Part shown: positions 50,158 to 58,891 of the stretch, piece by piece
How the letters are laid out: each line of letters opens with the position of its first letter
How positions within the stretch are numbered: the stretch's first letter is position 1
Assembly (NCBI RefSeq): GCF_014905555.1
Contig: NZ_BNGS01000006.1
Span: 1 to 64,000 of the forward strand
Source of the DNA: Streptomyces sp. Y2F8-2
GTDB taxonomy: Bacteria > Actinomycetota > Actinomycetes > Streptomycetales > Streptomycetaceae
Length of the DNA stretch: 64,000 bases
Direction: 5' to 3'
The notes under the pieces: generated by a model
Seen by the model: the letters and a program-made list of their open reading frames with translations, nothing else
What the model was told of the DNA's origin: nothing
Database searches by the model: none
Translations under genes and position numbers: made by a program

Positions 50158-50958
50158 TCAGCCGCCGCACTGCCGCAGCATCATCTGCTTGTCGGCCGCC
50201 GTCACGGGAAGGTCGTACTTCAGCGACACCTGGGCGAAGCGGACCGAGTAGGCGCAGCGGATCTGTGTGTTCGGGGGCAGCCAGGTCGCCGGCCCGGAGT
50301 CGCCCTTCGCGCCATTGGTCGGCCCGTCCACCGGGATCAGGTTCAGCGGGTCGTTGGCGATGTCCTCCCGTTTGTCCTTCGACCAGCGCGAGGCACCCAT
50401 CTGCCAGTCGTACGACAGCGGCATGACATGGTCGATCTGGACCGTCGCCGCACGGGACTTGGTCCACTCGATCGTCTTCCCGGTGTACGGGTCGTGCAGC
50501 GTCATGGAGGTGACGACGCAGTCCGAGCCCGCCCGGAAGCGGACCTTCTCGCCGTCGCGCTTCAGGAGATCGTTGCGCGAGTCACACCCGTTGTGGGAAA
50601 AGGGGATGCCGCCCGGGGCCGAGTCGGTCCAGGCGTAGCCGAACTTGTCCCGCTCGTAGCCCGTCTTCGGTCCGCGGCCCTTCGTCGCCACTTTCTCGAT
50701 CAGCGACCGGGCCTTCGCCTTGTCCGCGCTCGAAGTGACGGCTGCCAGGCCCGGCTTCGTCCCGTCGGGGTTGTCCAGCGGGTTCACCGCCCGGCCGTAG
50801 GCGGCCGTCGGAACGGCGGAACCGGAGGGTCCGCCGTCCACGGGCGGGGCGACGCCCTTGCACCCGGTCACCATCGATCCGGTGGCCAGCAGCGCGGCGG
50901 ATGCCAGCAGGACGCGCCGCCATCCGCCACGGTGCCCGACGTGCCGCTCAGTACGCAT
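50158..50958 (-). CDS. Secreted HNH (DUF1524) nuclease-like lipoprotein
   Basis: A 266-residue lipoprotein. The signal RRVLLASAALLATGSMVTG is followed by the lipobox Cys (TGCKG, about residue 33). The mature part carries a DUF1524/GmrSD-type HNH domain: GCDSRNDLLKRD, then the catalytic QIDHVMPLSYDWQMGA and the NDPLNLIPVDGPTNGAKGD loop with the structural Asn. Such proteins are common exported nucleases in Streptomyces. The active-site His is in DHVMPL. ATG at 50958; AAGGGGAGG lies 11 nt upstream. It is the gene between mfd and cassette B and may mark the island border. Confidence 0.88.
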   Translation of the reverse strand: MRTERHVGHRGGWRRVLLASAALLATGSMVTGCKGVAPPVDGGPSGSAVPTAAYGRAVNPLDNPDGTKPGLAAVTSSADKAKARSLIEKVATKGRGPKTGYERDKFGYAWTDSAPGGIPFSHNGCDSRNDLLKRDGEKVRFRAGSDCVVTSMTLHDPYTGKTIEWTKSRAATVQIDHVMPLSYDWQMGASRWSKDKREDIANDPLNLIPVDGPTNGAKGDSGPATWLPPNTQIRCAYSVRFAQVSLKYDLPVTAADKQMMLRQCGG

Positions 50959-51141
50959 TGCGCGATGCCCTCCCCTTGCCTGTACCGCCCGCGCCGGGCC
51001 GTTCTCCCGGTCTCACGGTAGCCGTCAAGGGGTTATGTCCCTCACATCGCCTCCGTCATGCGTACGAGAACCGCCCCGCTCACGCGCCGCGACCCGATAC
51101 GACCGCTCCGACCAACTAGGCCCGATTAGGGCCCACTAGGT

Positions 51142-51172
51142 CCCCATCCGGGCCGCTCAGGGCCGGATGGGG
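51142..51172 (-). terminator. mfd terminator within a degenerate repeat tract
   Basis: CCCCATCCGGGCC and GGCCGGATGGGG pair (one bulge, 6-nt loop) 41 bp after the mfd stop. The surrounding 51110-51215 is a degenerate tract of CTAGGCCC and GGCCGGATGG repeats with no coding potential. Confidence 0.65.
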
Positions 51173-51212
51173 CCGGATGGGGTCGCTAGGACCCGCTAGC
51201 CCGCTAGGCCCG

Positions 51213-54200
51213 CTACGACCCCAGGATCGACGTCAGGAACTCCCCGACCCAACCCAGCAACTCCCGTCCGACCAGCGGCTTTCCGCCGACCTTCGCCGTC
51301 TTGGGGCGGGGGACCAGGACCTGGTGGACGGCCGGCTTGACGATGGTTCCGGGGTACAGGCGCTTGAGCCGCAGCTCCTGGGACTCCCTCAGTTCGACCG
51401 GGGCGAAGCGGATGTTGGTGCCCTGAAGGACGATCTCGCCGACACCGCAGGCGCGGGCGAGCATGCGCAGGCCCGCCACCAGGAGGAGGTTCTCGACGGG
51501 CTCCGGCAGCTTGCCGTAGCGGTCGACGAGTTCCTCGCGGACGGCCTTGATGTCCTCCTCCGAGTTCACGGAGGCGATCGCGCGGTAGGCCTGGAGGCGC
51601 AGCCGCTCGCCGGGCGCGTAGTCGTGCGGGACGTGGGCGTCGACGGGCAGCTCGATCTTGACCTCGAGCGGCGCCTCTTCCTCGATCTCGCCGGTCTCCA
51701 GCTGGCGCCGGTAGTCCGCGACCGCCTCGCCGACCATCCGCACGTACAGGTCGAAGCCGACGCCCGCGATGTGGCCGGACTGCTCGCCGCCGAGCAGGTT
51801 GCCCGCGCCGCGGATCTCCAGGTCCTTCATCGCCACGTACATGCCCGCACCCATCTCCGTGTGCTGGGCGATGGTCGCCAGCCGCTCGTGGGCGGTCTCC
51901 GTCAGCGGCTTCTCCGGCGGGTAGAGGAAGTACGCGTAGCCGCGCTCCCGGCCACGGCCGACGCGGCCGCGCAACTGGTGCAGCTGGGACAGGCCGAAGG
52001 TGTCGCCGCGCTCCACGATCAGCGTGTTCGCGTTGGAGATGTCGATGCCCGACTCGACGATCGTCGTGGAGACCAGCACGTCGAACTTCTTCTCCCAGAA
52101 GTCGACGACGACCTGCTCCAGTGCCTGCTCCGACATCTGGCCGTGCGCCGTGGCGATCCGCGCCTCCGGGACGATCTCGCGCAGCCGCGCCGCCGCCCGG
52201 TCGATCGACTCCACCCGGTTGTGGATGTAGAAGACCTGGCCCTCGCGCAGCAGCTCACGGCGGATCGCGGCGCCGATCTGCTTCTCCTCGTACGGCCCGA
52301 CGAAGGTCAGCACCGGGTGCCGCTCCTCCGGCGGGGTGGTGATCGTGGACATCTCACGGATGCCCGTCACCGCCATCTCCAGGGTCCTCGGGATCGGCGT
52401 CGCGGACATCGTCAGCACGTCGACGTTCGCACGCAGCTTCTTCAGCTGCTCCTTGTGCTCGACGCCGAAGCGCTGCTCCTCGTCGACGATGACCAGACCG
52501 AGGTCCTTGAACTTGGTCTCCGACGAGAACAGGCGGTGCGTGCCGATGACGACGTCCACCGAGCCCTCGCGCAGCCCCTCCAGGACCGCCTTGGCCTCCG
52601 TGTCCGTCTGGAAACGCGACAGCGCCCTCACGTTCACCGGGAACTGCGAGTAGCGGTCGGAGAACGTCCCGAAGTGCTGCTGCACCAGCAGCGTCGTCGG
52701 TACGAGGACGGCGACCTGCTTGCCGTCCTGGACCGCCTTGAACGCGGCCCGCACCGCGATCTCCGTCTTGCCGTAGCCGACGTCGCCGCAGATCAGGCGG
52801 TCCATCGGGACCGACTTCTCCATGTCCTCCTTGACCTCGGCGATCGTGGTCAGCTGGTCCGGGGTCTCCGCGTACGGGAACGCGTCCTCCAGCTCCCGCT
52901 GCCAGGGGGTGTCCGTGCCGAAGGCGTGGCCGGGGGCCGCCATGCGCGCGGAGTACAGCTTGATGAGATCGGCGGCGATCTCCTTGACGGCCTTCTTCGC
53001 GCGCGCCTTCGTCTTGGTCCAGTCGGCGCCGCCCAGGCGGTGCAGGGTCGGGGCCTCGCCGCCGACGTACTTGGTGATCTGCTCCAGCTGGTCGGTCGGG
53101 ATGTAGAGGCGGTCGCCGGGCTGGCCGCGCTTGGCGGGGGCGTACTCCACCACCAGGTACTCGCGGGTGGCGCCCTGGACCGTGCGCTGCACCATCTCGA
53201 TGTAGCGGCCCACGCCGTGCTGCTCGTGGACGATGTAGTCGCCGGACTCCAGGGTGAGCGGGTCGATCGTCTTGCGGCGGCGGGCCGGCATCCGGGTGCC
53301 GTCGCGGCCGGCCGCCCGCTGGCCGGACAGGTCGGTCTCCGTGAGCACGGCCAGTTTGAGGGCCGGGTCGACGAAGCCGTACTCGATCGAGCCGCACGCC
53401 ACGTGCACGACCGACGGGGACAGCGCCCCGAGGTCGGCGTCGAGGCGGGCCGCGATGCCTTCGTTGCCCAGCACCTCCACGGTGCGGGACGCCGGGCCGT
53501 GGGCCTCGGTGACGTACACGGTGCGCCAGCCGTCGGCGAGCCAGCCCTTGGTGTCGGCGAGCGCCTTGGCGGTGTCGCCACGGTAGGTCTCGGGCGCGTG
53601 CATGCCGAGCGTGAGGGTGTCCGCGTCGAGGTCGGCGTCCGCGGCGAACGGGGACACCGACCACCACATCATGCCCAGCTCGCCGGCCCGGTCCCGGACG
53701 TCCGCGAGGGACCACAGGGAGGCGGCGCCGACGTCGATGGGTGCCTCTCCGCCGCCGGCCGTGGCCGCCCAGGACGCCTGCAGGAACTCCTGCGACGTGG
53801 CCACCAGGTCCGCGGCGCGCGTGCGCACCCGCTCCGGGTCGCACACGACGGCCATGGCGCCCGCGGGCATGACGTCGAGCAGCAGCTCCATGTCGTCGAC
53901 GAGGACGGGCGCGAGGGACTCCATGCCCTCCACGGCGATCCCCTCGGCGAGCTTGCCGAGCAGTTCGCCCAGCTCCGGGTGGTCCTCGGCGAGGGCGGCG
54001 GCGCGCTGCCGCACGTCGTCGGTGAGCAGCAGCTCGCGGCAGGGCGGTGCCCACAGGCCGTGCTCGGCGACCTCCAGGGAGCGCTGGTCGGCGACCTTGA
54101 AGTAGCGGATCTCCTCGACGTCGTCGCCCCAGAACTCGATGCGCAGGGGGTGTTCCTCGGTGGGCGGGAAGACGTCCAGGATGCCGCCGCGCACGGCGAA

Positions 54201-54746
54201 CTCGCCGCGCTTCTCCACCAGCTCCACGCGGGAGTACGCGGCGGCGGCGAGGGCGTCCACGACGTCGTTCAGGTCGGCGCTCTGGCCGGTTCTCAAGGAC
54301 ACCGGTTCCAGGTCGCCGAGGCCTTTGACCTGGGGCTGGAGCACGGAACGCACGGGGGCGACGACGACGGAGACCGGGCCGGTCTCGGGGTCGTCGGAGC
54401 TCGGGTGGGCGAGCCGTCTCAGGACGGCGAGGCGGCGGCCGACGGTGTCGCTGCGGGGGCTGAGGCGCTCGTGCGGGAGGGTCTCCCAGGACGGGTACTC
54501 CACGACGCCGTCGGGCGGCAGCAGGGAGCGCAGCGCGGCGGCGAGGTCCTCGGCCTCGCGGCCGGTCGCGGTCACGGCGAGGACGGGCCTGCCCGCGTCG
54601 CGGGCGAGTGCGGCCACGGTGAAGGGGCGTGCCGCCGGGGGGCCGACGAGGTCGACGTGCATACGGTTGCCGTCGGTCGCGGCCTTGACCGCTTCCGCGA
54701 GTGCGGCGTCCTTGACTACGGCGTCGAGCAGACCGTGCAGGCTCAT
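51213..54746 (-). CDS. mfd: Transcription-repair coupling factor
   Basis: A 1177-residue ATP-dependent translocase that removes stalled RNA polymerase at lesions and recruits UvrA. The N-terminal third has the UvrB-homology modules (VEYPSWETLPHERLSPRSDT). The RNAP-interacting domain is followed by the RecG-like translocase: Walker A GDVGYGKTEIA near residue 657, VIVDEEQRFGVEHKEQL near 755, TMSATPIPRTLEMA, and the motif VI QLRGRVGRG. The C-terminal regulatory domain ends near WVGEFLTSILGS. Length is normal. The ATG at 54746 fits known Mfd starts (SLHGLLDAVV), though no strong Shine-Dalgarno sequence is present. Two DnaA-box-like sites lie upstream. Confidence 0.96.
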   Translation of the reverse strand: MSLHGLLDAVVKDAALAEAVKAATDGNRMHVDLVGPPAARPFTVAALARDAGRPVLAVTATGREAEDLAAALRSLLPPDGVVEYPSWETLPHERLSPRSDTVGRRLAVLRRLAHPSSDDPETGPVSVVVAPVRSVLQPQVKGLGDLEPVSLRTGQSADLNDVVDALAAAAYSRVELVEKRGEFAVRGGILDVFPPTEEHPLRIEFWGDDVEEIRYFKVADQRSLEVAEHGLWAPPCRELLLTDDVRQRAAALAEDHPELGELLGKLAEGIAVEGMESLAPVLVDDMELLLDVMPAGAMAVVCDPERVRTRAADLVATSQEFLQASWAATAGGGEAPIDVGAASLWSLADVRDRAGELGMMWWSVSPFAADADLDADTLTLGMHAPETYRGDTAKALADTKGWLADGWRTVYVTEAHGPASRTVEVLGNEGIAARLDADLGALSPSVVHVACGSIEYGFVDPALKLAVLTETDLSGQRAAGRDGTRMPARRRKTIDPLTLESGDYIVHEQHGVGRYIEMVQRTVQGATREYLVVEYAPAKRGQPGDRLYIPTDQLEQITKYVGGEAPTLHRLGGADWTKTKARAKKAVKEIAADLIKLYSARMAAPGHAFGTDTPWQRELEDAFPYAETPDQLTTIAEVKEDMEKSVPMDRLICGDVGYGKTEIAVRAAFKAVQDGKQVAVLVPTTLLVQQHFGTFSDRYSQFPVNVRALSRFQTDTEAKAVLEGLREGSVDVVIGTHRLFSSETKFKDLGLVIVDEEQRFGVEHKEQLKKLRANVDVLTMSATPIPRTLEMAVTGIREMSTITTPPEERHPVLTFVGPYEEKQIGAAIRRELLREGQVFYIHNRVESIDRAAARLREIVPEARIATAHGQMSEQALEQVVVDFWEKKFDVLVSTTIVESGIDISNANTLIVERGDTFGLSQLHQLRGRVGRGRERGYAYFLYPPEKPLTETAHERLATIAQHTEMGAGMYVAMKDLEIRGAGNLLGGEQSGHIAGVGFDLYVRMVGEAVADYRRQLETGEIEEEAPLEVKIELPVDAHVPHDYAPGERLRLQAYRAIASVNSEEDIKAVREELVDRYGKLPEPVENLLLVAGLRMLARACGVGEIVLQGTNIRFAPVELRESQELRLKRLYPGTIVKPAVHQVLVPRPKTAKVGGKPLVGRELLGWVGEFLTSILGS

Positions 54747-54846
54747 GGAGGGGCATCCGTCCCGGGGTGGGCAACACGAACACCCGGCCGCGAGATTTTC
54801 TGGGGCCGGGGTTGTCCAGCCTACGACGCCGGGCGCGTGACCGTCG

Positions 54847-54896
54847 GGGCTGTGGACAACGTCCCGCCGTGGGGCTGTGGACAACGTCCCGCCGGT
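54847..54896. repeat. 25-bp direct repeat with perfect DnaA boxes upstream of mfd
   Basis: Two perfect copies of a 25-bp unit start GGGGCTGTGGACAACGTCCC. Each contains TGTGGACAA (54851-54859 and 54876-54884), the exact complement of the Streptomyces consensus DnaA box TTGTCCACA. They lie about 100-140 bp before the mfd start. The rest of the gap to 55025 shows no gene. Confidence 0.8.
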
Positions 54897-55025
54897 CGCG
54901 GGGTGCGGGCGCCGGACGGTGTTCGCCCCCGCCGGACCGGACGGCGCCGGGAAGCCCGGCGTCGGAGAGCCTGTGCTCCCCGGCGCCGGGCTCCGCCCGA
55001 TTCCCCGTGCTCCCCGCCTCGGGGG

Positions 55026-57596
55026 CTACTCCGTCGCGATCGCGTTCAGCACGTTCATCCGGCCCGCCCGGAACGCCGGGATCAGGGCCGCGAACAACCC
55101 CACGAAGGCCGAGGCGACGAAGACGCTCGTGATCGTGCCCCACGGGATCTGGAGGACGTTCAGGCCCTCCAGGGCGAGGAGCTTCTGGGCCGTGGCCCCC
55201 CAGCCCATGCCCAGGCCGAGTCCCAGCAGGGCGCCGAAGAGGGCGATCACCACCGACTCCATGCGGATCATGCGGCGCAGCTGGCGGCGGGAGAGGCCGA
55301 TCGCCCTGAGCAGGCCGATCTCCCTCGTCCGCTCCACCACCGACAGGGCCAGCGTGTTCACCACGCCCAGGACCGCGACGATGATCGCGAGGGCGAGCAG
55401 GCCGTAGACCATGTTGAGCAGCTGGCCGACCTGGTCCTTCAGCTCCTTCTTGTAGTCGGTCTGGTCGCGCACCTGGTACTGCGGGTACGGCTTCATCGAC
55501 TGCTTCAGCGCCGCGTACGCCTGCTTCTCCTGGCCGTCCTTCGCCTTGGCGAACATGATCTGGTTCGGCGGGATCCTGTCCTTCGGGACGTACTTCTCCA
55601 TGGTCGCGATGCTCATGTAGCGCGCGCCCTGGTCAAGGGCGGTGTCGTCGCTGGTGATCGCCGCGACCTTGAGCTTCGCCGTCCGGCCGCCCTTGAAGGC
55701 GACGGTGATGGTGTCGCCGACGTGCACACCGTGCTTCTTGGCGTAGTCGGAGCCGACCGACATGGCGTCGTCGCCGTAGGCGGCGGACAGGGTGCCCTGC
55801 GTGGTCGTACGGCGCAGGTCGTCGGCGTACGACGGGTCCGCGGCCGTGATCCCGGTGTCGTCGGCCTTGCCGTCCGGCGAGGTCAGCGTGGCGTCGAGCA
55901 TCTTGTAGCGGGTGACGTGCGCCAGGTGCGGGCTCAGCTGCATGGCCTTCTCGGCCTGCGGCACGATCCGCTGGTTGCCCTGGACGATGAAGTCCGCGCC
56001 GACCGACTTGTCCAGCTCGCTGGTCGCCGAGGCCACCATCGAGGAGCCGACCACCGACAGGCAGGCGACCAGTGCGAGGCCGATCATCAGGGCCGCGCCG
56101 GTGGCGCCGGTGCGGCGCGGGTTGCGCAGGGCGTTGCGCTCGGCCATGCGGCCCACCGGACCGAAGGCCCGCAGCAGCACCGCGCTGATCACCCGGACCA
56201 CCCCGCCCGCCAGCAGCGGGCCGATGACCACGAAGCCGATCAGGGTCAGGACCACGCCGACACCCAGGACGAGCGAGCCGTCGCTCGCCTTCTTGGCACT
56301 CGCCGCCGCGTACAGGGCGGCGGCACCGGCGCCGGTGAGGACGAGGCCGATCAGGGCGCGCACCCGGCCCGCCTTGCCGTCGGCCGGCGTGCCGGCGTCC
56401 CGCAGGGCGGCCATCGGGGAGACCTGGCCGGCGCGGCGGGCCGGCAGGTAAGCGGCCAGGACGGTGACGACGACGCCCAGGACCAGGCCGGCCACCGGTG
56501 TGGTCGCCTTGATCGTCAGGTCCCGCGTCGACAGGTCCATGCCCATCGAGCCCATGACCTTCATCAGGCCGATCGCGATACCGACACCCGCGCCCACACC
56601 GAGGACCGACCCCAGGACGCCCAGCAACAGCGCCTCGACCAGCACGGACCGGTTGACCTGGCGGCGGGAGGAGCCGATCGCCCTCATCAGGCCGATCTCC
56701 CGCGTCCGCTGGGCGACCAGCATCGAGAAGGTGTTGATGATCAGGAAGATGCCGACCAGGAACGCGATCCCGGCGAAGCCGAGCATGGCGTACTTGATGA
56801 CGTTCATGAACGACCCGACGCTCTTGCGGTTCTCGTCGGCGTTCTCCTTCGCCGTCCGGATCTTGTACGACCCGGTCCCGGCGAGCGTCCGCGCCACGTT
56901 CTGCTTGAGCTGCTCGTCCGAGACGCCGGGGGCGGCGGTGATGTTCAGGTGCGTGAACCTGCCGGTGCCGCCGAGGAGTTCGCGCTGCGCGGTGGCGGTG
57001 TCGAACCAGACGATCGCGGCACCGGGGTTGGTCACCTTGAAGGTGGCGATGCCGACGATCCGCGCCTTGAAGTCACCGGTCTGCGCGATGGTGCGCAGCT
57101 CGTCGCCGATCTTCAGGTGGTGCTTGTCCGCGGTGTCGGCGTCGACGAGCATCTCGGCCGGCCCGCGCGGGGCGTGACCGGAGGTGAGGTCCATCGACTT
57201 CAGGTCGTTGCGCGTCCAGTTGGCGGCGATCGTCGGAGCGCCGGTCGAGGAGCCCATGTTCTCGTTGTCGTCGTCGACGACGGTCACGTTCGACGAACTG
57301 ACGCCGCCCTCGGCCGACTTGACGTCCTGAGCCTTGCGGACCCGGTCCAGCACGGAGGCGGGCAGCGACTCGGGCACGCCGTTCTGCGGGGTCTCGTCGC
57401 TCTTGGCGGCCTTCGGCGAGACGGACACGTCGGACGCCGTCACCGCGAACAGCTTGTCGAACGTCGTGTTCATCGTGTCCGTGAACACGAGCGTGCCGCA
57501 CACGAACGCCACCGACAGCAGGACCGCGACGGCCGACAGCGCCATGCGTCCCTTGTGCGCGAAGAAGTTGCGCAGCGAGGTCTTCAGGACGGTCAT
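55026..57596 (-). CDS. FtsX-type ABC transporter permease (second pair)
   Basis: An 856-residue double-module FtsX/MacB-like permease, a paralogue of 14197-16728. The N-terminus is SLRNFFAHKGRMALSAVAVL. The two LLRAIG-type coupling motifs are IGLMRAIGSSRRQVNRSVL and IGLLRAIGLSRRQLRRMI. About eight to ten membrane segments and two large extracytoplasmic domains are spaced as in the paralogue. It ends FRAGRMNVLNAIATE. The ATG overlaps the ATPase stop by 4 bp. The external domains differ enough from the paralogue to suggest a different partner or substrate. Confidence 0.92.
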   Translation of the reverse strand: MTVLKTSLRNFFAHKGRMALSAVAVLLSVAFVCGTLVFTDTMNTTFDKLFAVTASDVSVSPKAAKSDETPQNGVPESLPASVLDRVRKAQDVKSAEGGVSSSNVTVVDDDNENMGSSTGAPTIAANWTRNDLKSMDLTSGHAPRGPAEMLVDADTADKHHLKIGDELRTIAQTGDFKARIVGIATFKVTNPGAAIVWFDTATAQRELLGGTGRFTHLNITAAPGVSDEQLKQNVARTLAGTGSYKIRTAKENADENRKSVGSFMNVIKYAMLGFAGIAFLVGIFLIINTFSMLVAQRTREIGLMRAIGSSRRQVNRSVLVEALLLGVLGSVLGVGAGVGIAIGLMKVMGSMGMDLSTRDLTIKATTPVAGLVLGVVVTVLAAYLPARRAGQVSPMAALRDAGTPADGKAGRVRALIGLVLTGAGAAALYAAASAKKASDGSLVLGVGVVLTLIGFVVIGPLLAGGVVRVISAVLLRAFGPVGRMAERNALRNPRRTGATGAALMIGLALVACLSVVGSSMVASATSELDKSVGADFIVQGNQRIVPQAEKAMQLSPHLAHVTRYKMLDATLTSPDGKADDTGITAADPSYADDLRRTTTQGTLSAAYGDDAMSVGSDYAKKHGVHVGDTITVAFKGGRTAKLKVAAITSDDTALDQGARYMSIATMEKYVPKDRIPPNQIMFAKAKDGQEKQAYAALKQSMKPYPQYQVRDQTDYKKELKDQVGQLLNMVYGLLALAIIVAVLGVVNTLALSVVERTREIGLLRAIGLSRRQLRRMIRMESVVIALFGALLGLGLGMGWGATAQKLLALEGLNVLQIPWGTITSVFVASAFVGLFAALIPAFRAGRMNVLNAIATE

Positions 57597-58381
57597 GACG
57601 TGCGCCCCCGGGCGTCGAAGTCCTTCATGCGGTCCAGGACGGTCTCCGCGGTCGGCTTGAGCATCTCGTCGACGATCCGGCCGTCGGCCAGGTACAGCAC
57701 GCGGTCGGCGTAGGAGGCGGCGACCGGGTCGTGCGTGACCATGACGATGGTCTGGCCGAGTTCGTCCACGGACCGGCGCAGGAAGCCCAGCACCTCGGCG
57801 CCCGCGCGGGAGTCGAGGTTTCCGGTCGGCTCGTCACCGAAGATGATCTCGGGGCGGGCGGCCAGGGCGCGGGCCACGGCCACGCGCTGCTGCTGTCCGC
57901 CGGAGAGCTGGCTGGGCCGGTGCTTGAGGCGCCCGGCGAGCCCGACGGTCTCCACGACCCGGTCCAGCCACGCCTTGTCCGGCTTGCGGCCGGCGATGTC
58001 CATGGGCAGCGTGATGTTCTCGATCGCGTTCAGCGTGGGCAGCAGGTTGAACGCCTGGAAGATGAACCCGATGCGGTCCCGGCGCAGCTGGGTGAGCTTC
58101 TTGTCCTTCAGGCCGGTGATCTCGGTCTCGTCGAGGTGGATCTGGCCGCTCGTCACGGTGTCGAGCCCGGCCAGGCAGTGCATCAGCGTGGACTTGCCGG
58201 ACCCCGAGGGGCCCATGATGGCGGTGAACTGGCCGCGGGCGATGTCCACGTCGACGTGGTCGAGGGCGACGACCCGGGTCTCCCCCGCCCCGTACGCCTT
58301 CACGACCTGCCGAGCCCGCGCGGCAACGGCCGTACGCCCTCCACTGCCCCCGTGCCTGGGAATGGTCACGGCCGATGTCAT
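57593..58381 (-). CDS. MacB-like ABC transporter ATP-binding protein (second pair)
   Basis: A 262-residue ATPase strongly similar to 13101-13871: Walker A GPSGSGKSTLMHC, Q-loop IGFIFQAFNLLPTLNAIENI, signature LSGGQQQRVAVARAL, Walker B IIFGDEPTGNLDSRAG and the same C-terminal LDRMKDFDARGRTS. It energises the FtsX permease that follows, overlapping ATGA. The ATG at 58381 is supported by AAGGGG with 7 nt spacing; an upstream ATG is less likely. The operon is divergent from an MFS exporter with a palindrome-rich 510-bp region between them. Confidence 0.93.
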   Translation of the reverse strand: MTSAVTIPRHGGSGGRTAVAARARQVVKAYGAGETRVVALDHVDVDIARGQFTAIMGPSGSGKSTLMHCLAGLDTVTSGQIHLDETEITGLKDKKLTQLRRDRIGFIFQAFNLLPTLNAIENITLPMDIAGRKPDKAWLDRVVETVGLAGRLKHRPSQLSGGQQQRVAVARALAARPEIIFGDEPTGNLDSRAGAEVLGFLRRSVDELGQTIVMVTHDPVAASYADRVLYLADGRIVDEMLKPTAETVLDRMKDFDARGRTS

Positions 58382-58429
58382 GGTTGATCCCCTTTTGTCC
58401 ATCAATGAATGCCATGCGCGTGAGTGCGC

Positions 58430-58492
58430 TGATCGGTGATCGATCGGTGCCGATCGGCGGTCGGTCGGCGGTCGATCGGCGGTCGGTCGGTG
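58430..58492. repeat. CGATCGG/CGGCGGT simple repeat tract
   Basis: Overlapping copies of TCGGCGGTCG and GATCGGT (11-12-bp period) fill about 60 bp upstream of the second ABC operon. Composition is simple; no coding frame. Confidence 0.7.
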
Positions 58493-58706
58493 TGATGAGT
58501 ACGCCGGTCAGTCTGGTGCCGGCGCTCGGTCCGGCGCGCTGGTGCCCGGCCCCGTCTTCCGCTGGGGAAAACCCCACCCCCCTCTGGTGCGGCCGGCGCG
58601 ACCCCCGTGCGCCCCGACCGCTCCCCAGCGGCGTAAAGCCAGGCTAAGGAACGGCACCGGTCCCTCTCGTCCTCCGGTGGGACGAGCCCTCCCCGAGCCC
58701 TGATAC

Positions 58707-58741
58707 GGAGGAACCCCTAGGGGTCCTCCACCTCGAGGTGG
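58707..58741. promoter_or_regulatory. Two abutting palindromes upstream of the MFS exporter
   Basis: GGAGGAACCCCTAGGGGTCC with a final TCC forms a near-perfect 23-bp palindrome centred on CCTAGG. CCACCTCGAGGTGG is a perfect 14-bp palindrome overlapping its last two bases. They lie in the divergent region, 151-185 bp upstream of the MFS GTG, so they may be a tandem operator. Confidence 0.5.
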
Positions 58742-58891
58742 ACCGGCTTCGGGGCCCTCCTCCACCCGTCGGCCCACCCACTCTCCACCCTGACGCCGCG
58801 TGAGGGTCAACTCTCCCCAGGCGGGGGCCGCGAGTGAGAGGGTGTCGTACGGCAGATACGTGCACAGGGAAACGACCAGGAGAGGATTCCT

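Noticed and set aside
51177..57713. A ~2180-codon plus-strand frame across mfd and the FtsX gene.
   Set aside because: It spans two genes recognised on the other strand and is a composition artefact of GC-rich DNA.
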